Shown here: positions 37,148 through 49,100 of the stretch, piece after piece
Layout of the letters: every line of letters begins with the position of its first letter
Position numbering within the stretch: the stretch's first letter is position 1
Assembly (NCBI GenBank): GCA_947179155.2
Contig: OX359280.1
Location: forward strand, 14,910,001 to 14,974,000
Length of the DNA stretch: 64,000 bases
Source of the DNA: Hedera helix
Lineage: Eukaryota > Streptophyta > Magnoliopsida > Apiales > Araliaceae
Direction: 5' to 3'
Notes under the pieces: generated by a model
The model's input: only the letters and a program-made list of their open reading frames with translations
What the model was told of the DNA's origin: nothing
Database searches by the model: none
Made by a program: the position numbers and the translations under genes

Positions 37148-40100
37148 AAAAAAATTGCACGTAAACAACATGTGTCACCCTTTTAGCATTGACACCATTT
37201 TTCTATTTTTCGGGTATTACGGTCGTTATGTTTTCACATGCAAATTGATTTGCGCGAAAAATCACAGGGACGGTTCAAATTTATTCTAATTGATTTGTAA
37301 GTTATTTTAGGTTACAAATAGTCTTTAGGTAATAGAGCATTTTTAAAATTTTAATCTACATCGTGCCTCCAGGCACGGACAATTACGTGTCATTTCTTTG
37401 GTGTTTTTGCGGGACTATATCGAGAACAACTATTGTAGTAGGCTCTAACTCATGGTATGAGAATCTTTTGTCCAATTTCAAGAAAAAATATAGAGGAAAA
37501 AATATTATGGTGATGCGATTTAGTTGGTGTTATGACAATACTTTTTTGTTTGGACTTAGATGGCTCATTTTATACTTTTGGGTATATATGCAAAAGACTT
37601 TTTTTTGGATTTTTACATCTTTTTTTTTTCTCATTGGATCTCACCAAATGGCCTGCAGTACTACCCTTTTTCCACATGAAATACTGTTCATAGATCATAT
37701 TGATCGATGATTAGAGATACTAGAGGCAAATAAAAGCTGTCAAACTTCTCATTCCGTTTTGTCAATAAAGAAAAGGTGTGTGGGATACCTGAAAACACTA
37801 TATTACACAAATTTGAGCCCGCTATCGTCAATCAATTAATTGTTCAAATCTGCCAAGAACTAATTTTAAGTTGGGAATGAGCAACACACTAATGTTTGCC
37901 TCAAAAAAAAAACTATGACTGGATTGAGTATCAATCTTTTTATATTAATGGTTGGACTCTTAGTTCTATTATGGAACTGAGAGTCCACAACAGTTTTAGA
38001 TTTTTAAATCTAAAAATATTGAATACAGTACTCAACTATTATATTAATTACACCATGCCTTCAGGCACGGGTTATCCCTAGTAAATATATAATGCTTGTA
38101 CACATACATAGGTTCTTTTATTTTTTATTTTATTAATACACCAGTTTATTTTAAAATAGAACCATAGGGCCAAAATTAGAAATGTTACAAATTATAGGAC
38201 TACGTTTAAAAATTATAAATAAAATTGAGGTGCTTATGAGTAATTTTGTCAATCAGTTAAACATAGACAGTATCGCCTTGTATTCTACAAATGACTGGAA
38301 CAAATTAAAAAAAATTGGGGAGCAAAAGAATAAAAGAAAACAGAAAGTACAGACATCAACCACCATCTCCGAAGAGATTGACGGCAGGATCAATCAAAAT
38401 GAAATCGTCGATTGGTGAAAAATCACATGGCAGGTAGGCTTTTTTCCCTTCTTTTTTACCCTTTTCTAATCTCCTCTCTCTCAATCGATTTGTTGGAGAT
38501 GAACTGAGAAAAAATATAGCAAAAAGGATACGGCAATTGCTACACTCTGTGCATATTCCCAAACTTCCTCATGCAAACCTGTATTCCCAAGCTTGTTACT
38601 AAAGAAACTAGATTGCGAATAGGTCGATTAGTAATTGGAGGGCATGTTGGCAACTTCTCACAACCTGCTTTTAACAAGCTCCGCAAAAGTACGTTCACTC
38701 CTAATTTAGGATGGCATTTGAGGTATTACAGATGTTCTCTTCAACTTATCCTCTATTTGGGTGGCAACGTGAATGGCATCATCGAATATCAAGAGAGTAA
38801 GTTTACCCAAGCTACACCACCAACAATCTCCGGATTCAACCCTCAATGATAAATAGATATAAATACTTCTTCAACACAAGGAAAATCGAATTGTGTAGCC
38901 AAACTGTAAAACAATGAAGTATATTTTGCTATATATAAATGCTCTCCCTAGCATCATGGTTATAAAGTTGTCTCCTAGGCGACACTTAGTCCTCCAGGCG
39001 GTAATAGGCGACACTTAGTCCTCCAGGCGGTAACCATTCGGCAAGGCTAGGCTAGGCCTTAGTGAAGCAGGAAAAAGACTCTAGATCTGATGTATTTTCC
39101 AGCAAATCACATATAACAACTCAAAACGGTACAAAGAACAAGGAAAAACGACCCCCCGAAAAAATTTCGGTGACAAAAGGAGCTGTCACGCGCCAGCAAA
39201 GGGGCCAATTGAAACAGCTGCGGATTATCTAAGAAGACAAGCTGGCGGTGTTTGTTACCGTGTTTGGTAAACAAGCTCAGCTTTGATGAATAATATTTAA
39301 GACTGCATGGTTGTTCACATAGGTGTGGGCCCTCTTGTGCTCTGGCTTGCTTTAGCTACTTGTTGTGACCCTTATTATATGGATAATATGCTTTGTTTGC
39401 TCTCAATGCCTGGTTTACAATTTTATCCCGTATGGGGTACAATTGTGAAGTAAGATGTTCCACAATTATTATATATAAATATTATATTTCCATATATATA
39501 TATATATATGCATATAGTTTCGTATATTTGAATGTAATATTATATATATTATAAGTTTTTAAAAAATATTTAAATATATTTTTGGTACAACTTCAAATCT
39601 GTCGCACTAAAAAAATTTGTTGCAATAATGGCGTGATGGAATGAGAATTTGGTAAAAATGATTAAAAAAATAATAATAATAATATTAAAAATGGTCATTT
39701 TGACACAAAAGTCAAAACTAGGCATTAAATTTGGGACCGAGGGAGGAATAAAAAAATGGTCTTTACTTTTACCTATGGACTATAAGTCAAGAATGGATGT
39801 ATTTGAAGTAACTTTTCAATAAAGAATTCTTGTTAAAATAACGTGAAATTTAAACCAGAAAGGCTGCAAGCCTAATACAGTTTTCCTTGTCACAATCTCT
39901 GTGTTAACCAAGTTGCGTAAAAATAATATCCCAACAATTGAGAGCTCACAAGTAACAGTATATACAAGTTCACACCAACACACTATTTTTCATTTCACGG
40001 GTGGACTGAATCTATATTAATTTATTTTTTTATAAGTCTGAATCTTCATTGCATATTATTCTGTGTTATTTTATAAAATGCTACAGAGTTACTTGGAAAA

Positions 40101-43100
40101 TCAGCGATTTGAAAGGACAGAATTTCACTTACAAGTGCAACGAACTAACAGTTTTTGCTCCTCTCTGAAGGGTAATGTCATACGTCCGATCGCAAAGGTC
40201 TTGCAAAAATAATTCCAAAGCTTTAGCTGCATTGATATTCAGGCAGAGCAAGCCACAAAACAAAGTTAAACCATGATACATTCCATAAGCTAAAAGGCTG
40301 CACTAGAAAAGCTACTCACAAACTAATACAGGCACTGCCATGGCAATCTTCCCAACATCCTCATCAGCTTGCATAATTTTTTTGATGCGAGCCTGGTAAA
40401 TGGATTTACATTAAGATATCCAGGATAAACTTCATTCACTAAAAAGATGATATATGAAAAAAAATCAACCTTAGTCTTTTTTAATGCTCGAGCACATCAC
40501 TCACATATTTGGGTTACAGCAACGATATATAATCAATGATAATCAGTTACTAAAAACATGTACCAGGATAAAAATTATATGAGCCAAGTATTAGATTAGT
40601 CTATAAATTATTGAAGTCAACTAGATGACGGACCTGCGATTCATATACATGAAACCAGACCACCATCTCACCACTGGTATAGATTGGCTGATTTATTTTT
40701 TATGTTGTTTTTGTAAGTACTTTGCTGCTTTAACAATGTTTTATCATATTCAGCTAACAAAACCGTGTTGTTTAAAGCATACCAAACTAACATTCTTGAA
40801 ACCCCAACCAGCTGATCTTCAGCTTAATGAATTTTGGGGTTTCAAAAACAGCCATGAATATTCAAACTGATCTATGCAAAACTAGGAGTATGTGTTCAAC
40901 AGTTTTCAAGGAAACAATGTATCTTTCATAGTCTACCTCAGAGGAAAGAATAAATTTTCAAGAAAGCCTATACATCATTAGAAATTGTATGGTAGGTTAT
41001 CGCCCCCGCGCCCCCGCCCCCCCTTCCCCCCCCCCCCCCTCTTCAATGTTAAGATGCGTCACAACTTGCACGAATATTTATTTAGTATCATTTGATAAAT
41101 ATTTTATATCTATAATTACAAATTTAACACCCAATTACCGGACTAAAGGTGCGAAATTATTATTGAAGGTTGTAATATATATTCATAACTTCTTTCAGAT
41201 CTCATTTGTTTTCTCATCTACAGAACATAATACTTTATTGCAAGGAAGAAAAACTTCAGACAGAGAAAGAATCCATTACAAAGAATAAATTATGAAAATA
41301 AACCTAAATACAGAATCAAACAACTAACAAACCACACACCCATCAAATGATAAAAAAAAACTAAAAAGCTAATTCCAGATAAAATGTCAAAAGCTTTTCA
41401 AAAATTTGTCTAGGAACTCTAAAATTTAATAAGAGAAATTCAGCAGTTTAGCAACTGGGGAGTGAAATGATCAACTGTACATACTGAAGTTCTCATATCT
41501 AAAACTAGAGATGCTGGAAACAGTTACAAGGTAGAAAAACTTCAGACAGAGAAAGAATCCATTACAAAGAATAAAGTATGAAACAAACATAAATACAGAA
41601 CCAAACAGCTAACAAACCGCACACCCATCAAACGATAATGCAACTAAAAAGCTAATTTCAAAAGGTTTTCAAAAATTTGTCTATCAAAAATTGGAACTCT
41701 AATTTAATAAGAGGAATTCAGCTGTATAGCAGTTGAGGAGTGAAATGACTAACTGTATATACTTACTGAAGTTCTCACATCTAACATCTAGAGATGAGCG
41801 GAAGCAGTTACAGGTTTGTATACCGCTATAGTCACTCCATTTACTTCAAGTCAAAGCAATCTTAACAAAATATGGGCAACAATAACCGTAAAAAATTACT
41901 CAGTTAGGCTGAAATGCCATCATTTAATTTAGCCAAAAAAAAAATGCCATCATTTACATAAAATAGAGGTTTCCATTTTTTTTTTTCTCTTTTTTTTTTT
42001 TTGGATAAGTTTTACATATAGGAAAGTTAATCTCAAAAAAAATTATCCACAACTTGAACCCCTCGATTATAGGATAGAAAGTGTGGAAATAATCATTCTA
42101 AGAAGCAAGGATATGGTTGCGACACGGGAATCTCCATCTAATCTCTCTGAGATCTCTTTCAGTCTCTTAATTCTTTCTCAAATCTTCCTGAAAACTGTTA
42201 GAAACCATAATTAATCACAAATCCTAGGTTGTGACTAATTTATCCCGCACAAATAGCATGGAAGCTTGACAAGATCAGAATCAGTATAATAAACAGAGGG
42301 GAAAGTCTATGAAATGAGAATGTATTCAAACTGCATTCACACATGAGTTGTGAAGATACTACACTTCACACTTGTAACAAATGGAAATAAATGCATTTTT
42401 TTGAGGAATAAAAAATGAAAAATGGAAGATGGTCTGCTTAGCAAATCCAGGTTAGAAAAATGTCATGTCCAGTTCCCAAAGGCTCCTTATTTCAGAGGCA
42501 GAAAATTCGGCACCATGACTTTTTCTCAACATAAAGATAATTTTCAATAAGTCCTGTACTTGTCATCTATGTTACACGGACTCTTCACTTTATCCTAAGT
42601 ACTCATGTCCGACACTCGACACTCAGACAGGGGAATGGGTAATGAACACTTCATTTTAGTGTAAAAAAATGGCAAAATTGAGTACCTGTATCGAACTTTT
42701 CAAAATACTGTGTCCAACCGGACACCCCAATCAATTCAAGTCCGTGTAACATAGCTTGTCATGCTGTAACCACAGGATTAGAAGAAGCATGGGAATCGAG
42801 AAACAAGAAACCTATGGAAATCATAACAGTAATTTGCAAAAAAATATAAAAACAAAGGCTTTTTGTTAAATTTAAGATTTCTAGATAAGAAAAACAAATG
42901 GCAAAACTAGCTTTTACCCCACTGTACTTGTCGTGTTTTGTGCATTAACCCACTAAACTTTTAATTTCTATAATTGTCTCATCATGCTAATTAAAAAATT
43001 TCAATTAGGTCATTCCATCAAATTATTTGGACAGAAGTTATCCTTTTTCCTACGCGACAACTAAAAAAAAAAATTAATAACAATTACATGGAAAAAACTT

Positions 43101-46100
43101 TTAAAGTAAAAAACTTGAAAAAAGATAAAATAAATAACTTAAAAAATTAACAAAAATTACAGCTAGGTTCACAAAATCAACACAACTCAATCTACAACAA
43201 TAACACCAAAATCTAAGTTTTTTTAAAGAACAAATCAAAGAATCACAATCGGATTGAATAAAAATACAAGGTTCACAAAATCCAACACAGCTCAATCTAC
43301 AACAATAACACCAAAATCTAGGATTTTTTTTACAGAACAGAACAAAGAATCACAATCGGATTGAATAAACATTTAAAGTTCACAAAATCAACACAACTCG
43401 ATCTACAGCAATAACACCAAAATTTAGGTTTTTTTCTAGAACAAATCAAAGAATCATAATCGAAATCCAACAACACTTCGACCATTCCCAAATGTAAACA
43501 AACCCAAAATTGAAATCACATGGTAACCAATTACAACAAATTAAAACTCACCGCATAATCACTAATTTAAAATCTTCACCAAATTAGGGGAATTATGGAA
43601 CTTACTACTCTAGATTCATTGTTAGAAATTGGTGGGCAATTAAGGTCCGGCGACAAATGTTTGATCTGACGAGTCTCTGCAGGAGAAAAAGAGGGAGGAG
43701 AGAGAAAATGAAAGAGAGGTGAAAGGGTTAAAAGGCATTGAGATCCATTAATGTTTCTTTGAATCTTTGACAGACAGTGAATCACAGCTTCAAGTAAGAA
43801 CTCATTATTCCGCCACGAATGAAGATGAAGAAAAGAATGAAAGACCCAGATTCATTAAGAGGCTTGATGCCAGTCCGATGAACGTTAACTTGGTCTTGGT
43901 GGCTCCTTCACTACAGCAACCCTCTTAGTCGCCGCCGCCGCCTTTGCCGCCGTGGTGAGGTCCGACGAATGGTGGTGTGCGCAACCTAATCATCCATGGA
44001 TTTTCAGTGGTAGTGGTGCTAAGGTACGCCAGAGATGAGGAGTGAGAAATAGGAAAGGAATGAAAAGGAATCAAAATAGGAAAGAGAAAGGAAAAGGTGT
44101 AATTCTAATATTTTTTTTAAAATATTTTTTTATTATTACTTTGCAACGTAGGTAAAAAAATTATTTTATTTTTTTTTCCCATTACCACGTAGGAAAAAAG
44201 ATAATTTCCGTCCAAATAATTTGACGGAATGACCTAATTAAAAATTTTTAAGTAGTATGATAGGATAATTACATAAATTAAAATTTTAGTGGGTTAATGC
44301 ACAAAACATGACAAGTACAGTGGGGTAAAAACTAGTTTTGCCATAAACAAATTAATCAAAATCCTATATAATGGACTCCATCAAAAACTTTCAACAACAA
44401 CAGAACATCAAAAGAACTTTCCCATGAAACAACCTAAGATAGGACACCGCGAACACACCTCATATATAAACAAATAAAACAATAATGTCCATACTACGCA
44501 AATCATAAAATAACATAGCACTTGTAATGTTCCGAACTTCTAAGAATCTTGTAATCCAACTTTGTATGAATAATAAAAATTGAATTATGATTCAAATGTG
44601 TTATGTGATTTTCTTATGTGTTTGATTTTGTGTTTTGGCTCAAATATTCAACCTTAACACTTACTAAAATAAGAAGTTATTTTAGGGTTTAAACCTAAGG
44701 ACTAAAACCTAGCTAAGTTCAAAACCTAATCCTAAGGGTTATAAACTAAAAATCACTATTTACAAATACGGGTATAATACGAAATATTATACGAGTAGAA
44801 TACAAAAAGTCAAAGTACGGTCAACTTAGTTACAAAACTAACTAGACTAGTTGAAGGAACCTAAGTAGGAAAAGATTAACTAGTGAGTAACCAAACTCGG
44901 AGAAGAAGCATAAGTTACACTAACTAATTCGTAACTCAATTCAAGTGAAAGTAAATCAACCAATCAAAACAAAGGATGATAAACCAATCCAAGTGAAATG
45001 AAATCAATCAATCATAGAAAAGGATGATGCACACAATGACGTCATTAGGAGGAGGATGTAAGCAAGGAAGAAGCACAGAGTGGCTGGCCATTTGCAAGAG
45101 GAAGCAAAGTTTGATAGCTCTTTGTTAGATATTTTATGTCCTAAAGTCCATTATGCCCTAACCTTGCCAAGCCTATAAATAGGAGCCTTTGCTCTTCATA
45201 ATTCATTTCCAATGCACAAGCAATTTTAGAGCAACAAAGTTATTAAGAGTTATTGTGAGAATAGTCTTATATTTGAGTATTGAAGCCTTACACAATTCTT
45301 GTCAAAACTTGCACTCCAAGAGGTATAATCCTTAGTTGTTATAATGCTTATTTCGATTCATGTCTAGAGTAGAAAATATCAAAATCTAGTAGTTATAATG
45401 CTCGATTCATTTCATGTCTAGAGTAGAAGAAATCATACTCACTAGTAATTATAATGTCCAATTCATTTTATGTTTTATGTATAGAGTAGAAAAGATCAAA
45501 AACACTAGTTGTTACCATGTTCAAATTATTTTAAATGTTCTCGAGTAAAATCATAAATCTATATATAAGTAGGTTTATGATTATGTTATTTAATGCTATA
45601 GAGTGGTAAAATGTGATTCAACTTTTCAATACTTATGGCATCATGTTTCACTTGGCTAAAACAAGTAATTATGAACCTAGTTGTCATACTAACTTTATAA
45701 GCCATTTTCCGATCCTTTGTGATTGGAATCTTGATTTCAAATATTAAAGAAAGTTGTAGGGGGGAAATTCAATTGAGAATAGATTCAAGAATCACCTAAA
45801 AATGTTTTAAAATTAAAAGTTATGCATGTTTTAGTAAAGGAGAGTTGTGCAGAAAATTTTAAAAGAGCCCCTCGGGTCAAAAGTTGTTAAAGGGCTTAAA
45901 ATAAGGTTTTGAGCTAGAGAACTTTGGGGCTTATGCAACCTATGGAAATAGTTAGACCATGTTATATAAGTCTTATAACATAGAATTATACGATAAACTA
46001 ATCCGCGTATGCACTTAATAAATTGTGTAGAAATTACGAAACGAGTTTAAGCTTATTGTTTAACTATAATACAAATCGACACAAATCTTCTATCCTAAAA

Positions 46101-49100
46101 CTTGTGTTTACAAGTTTTATACTTAATTTATGCACTTTGAGTAACAACGTGTTATAAATCCTTGAAATGAAAGTTATTGCTATTAGTTTCAGCATAACTT
46201 GATAAATGAACGTTTATTTGTGAAATATTGATGAACTGTGATTCTTTATTTGAGCTTTTAGTCAAACCAAATTGTTTTGGGGCGACCTCTGCATGTAAAG
46301 TAAACTGAGACGAACAAAACTTTAAACATTGTTCATGAGTAATCTAGTGTAGTATATGTTGTGCATAACATAGGATGTCGTTAGATTGATCCCCTATAGA
46401 TATCCGTTGACAGTTTTGAGTCGAAAGACGGACAAACATTAGTTCTTGGTGTGATTACCACTCAGCTTTGTTATGTTAAAACAATTGTAATATCTTTTGT
46501 TGAGCTATGATTCATTTAATCCATATCGGTGTGAGTTCACTTATATGCTTTATGTTTAGACTTGTTGAGCAATTGTAAGCTCGCTCTTGCGAATAAACCC
46601 TTATTTGCAGACAAACCTGAGAACTTTGACTCTAAGAAAAAAGGAAAGAAGAAATGCGTACACTAGGATACTCTTTATTTGTAATCCTGTTTTATGTATT
46701 TTATGTAGTCGTAATGACTTTTGTTTAAGGACAAGTATCCGAAGAACATGTAACTAAATATTATAATCAATGATATTATCTTATTATTATCACACGAATT
46801 ATGTCTTTATTTTGATAAAATTTAGAATTGTTAAGATGTAATATAGTATTGATAAAGAACTATACATCTGAATGAGGGTATTGAATGATATTGGAAGTTC
46901 TGTAAGCACTGAGGTTATACTTAATGAGTGCCGGTAAGGTGCCATCTTTTCCAGAATCCGCCCCTCAGTTCCAAGAACAATCTTATCATTAATACTGTGA
47001 ATTATAGGTAGAGATTATCAATATGAAGAGATATACATTATTTATGAATCTATGTATCCAAGTAAGGGTATATTGCACATTGAAAGCTCTAGGGAATGAG
47101 GTTGCCTAATTGAGCACCACATTTTTCAGAAAGCCCCCTTAGTTATTGGAATAATCTCGTGTTGATACTGTGAATCTTAAATATATGGGGGTTATAAATG
47201 ATAGAATATCTAAAATCTTAAGGCTAAAATAGTAGAAGTACTAAGTCCCTTGTATCAAGTACAAGGATTTGGTATGAATTGATTAAAGATCTTTGGGGAT
47301 TAAGATGAGAACTTTGTTTATAAAACTGTTTAACTGAATGAGGGTATTGATAATTGGACTAATCATGTTATTATTGATAGATTATTATTGATACTCTGAT
47401 TTTTAGCTAGATAAGGTTTATGGATAAGATAAACATCTATAAACTTAACGATTTAGCATTTGTAGTTAGCACCAAATCAGCTATAGCGAGTATTAGGGGT
47501 GCACACTAAACCGAAAATAACCAAAAAACCGACCGGGCCGAACCGAACCGAACTGACAATAAACCAAACCGAAAATTACAAAATCAAAAAACTGAAAATT
47601 TAAAAAATAAAAAACTGAAGTTCGTCCAATCAGTTTCGGTTTGGTTTTCAAAAAAAACGAAACCAACCAAACCGACGAAATACTTAAAATTATAATATAA
47701 TTTACATACTTTACTAATAATTATTTATTTTATATAATTATATATCAACTCCATACAAGTGTTTCGTAATACTTAGATAATTGATAATATGAGGTATATA
47801 TTTCTTCTAATAACTGACATCACATTTTCATATTTAACAAGCCACCTACCAGAAATTATAGAGCCAGGAGTTTTCATATGAAAGAAAACTACTTTCTGAA
47901 AAAGTTACATACGAAGAATGCATTATATAACATATAACAAAAGCAGGCACAGAATGAAGAAAGTGCTATCATCACTGGATTTTTATCACACTACACAAGT
48001 TTTCCATGACATTTATCATTCACACTCGTTAATATGGCAAAACTGTACAAATTACAGAAAGAAATATGTTAAGTTTGATTAAATTTTGAGATCACTAACA
48101 TTATCTTAATAGAATATAGTGTTGGTAGGTTGTTTAAATAGATTGTTGGTGTTATATGTATAACAGACCAAACCATTTAAACCAACCGATTTAACCGATA
48201 ACCGAATAGGCCGATAACTGACTACTGAATAAAAGTTTTGGCGGTTTTGATTTTTAATTTTTTATAACCGTTCTAAATGGTTTGGTTATTTTTTAGATTT
48301 AAAACCGACCAAACCGACCGTTGTGCACCCCTAGCGAGTATAATAATTTGAGGGCGTCACAGAACTTGTAATGAACTCACTTCATAAAGCAAACCCCATT
48401 AGAGTCGAACTGAAAAAAAACAAAATCATATGTCTACAGCTATGCATATACTTGTAAAAGTTTGAGTACATAAATATTCAATTATTCCTTTACATAATAG
48501 GACAACTTGCTATAAGTTTAAAAAAAAAAATTATAATACTCATACACCAATTAAACCCTCTAACAATGACAGATCAATCTTACTTTCTTCCTTAAAAAAT
48601 TCTTTTCTTTTTTTTTTTTTTTTTGAAAAAAATAATGCTTAGTCAAAACCATGCCAAATCAATTACAAATGCAGGGTAAAAATATACAACAGAGAACTTC
48701 AAGCCCCTTCTTATAACAGTATTAGATCGAAATCAAAACTAGATAGACACAAAGTCACAAACACATACATATACACAAATACTATACATATTCTCATAGA
48801 TACATATAGCCACAAAATAAGTTCCAAACTTAATACAACTTAAATAAATACCACACTATATAATTTGCGAAAAAAATAACTGCCCCGTATAATTTGTGAT
48901 AAAAATAACTGCCACCAAGAACATACTCAACACCCCTACCCCAATTATGTTAGAGAATAGCTATTACAAAATAAATAACAGGCAAGAAAGTAAAACCCTA
49001 ATTCGATATTCGCCCATAATTCCATATTTTCCATAATTAAACACGAAATAAAACAAATCAATAAACCTAGATAATACACCACCCAAAAAAAATCCATATA

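Larger units (their letters stand above)
44523..48361 (+). mobile_element. Probable solo LTR (gypsy-like, ~3 kb) interrupted by a hAT MITE
   Basis: Starts TGTAATGTTCCGAAC and ends GAGGGCGTCACA, termini like those of plant gypsy LTRs. Flanks GCACT (44518-44522) and GAACT (48362-48366) are near-identical. A TATA box (CCTATAAATAGGAGCC) lies at 45172-45187, and the CTTGTTGAGC...TTATTTGCAG block is at 46561-46610. No internal coding region. The block 45640-45860 is similar to 51010-51250. Confidence 0.6.

Noticed and set aside
36914..37171. Poly-Asn ORF
   Set aside because: It is a reading of AAT triplet repeats in a Helitron.
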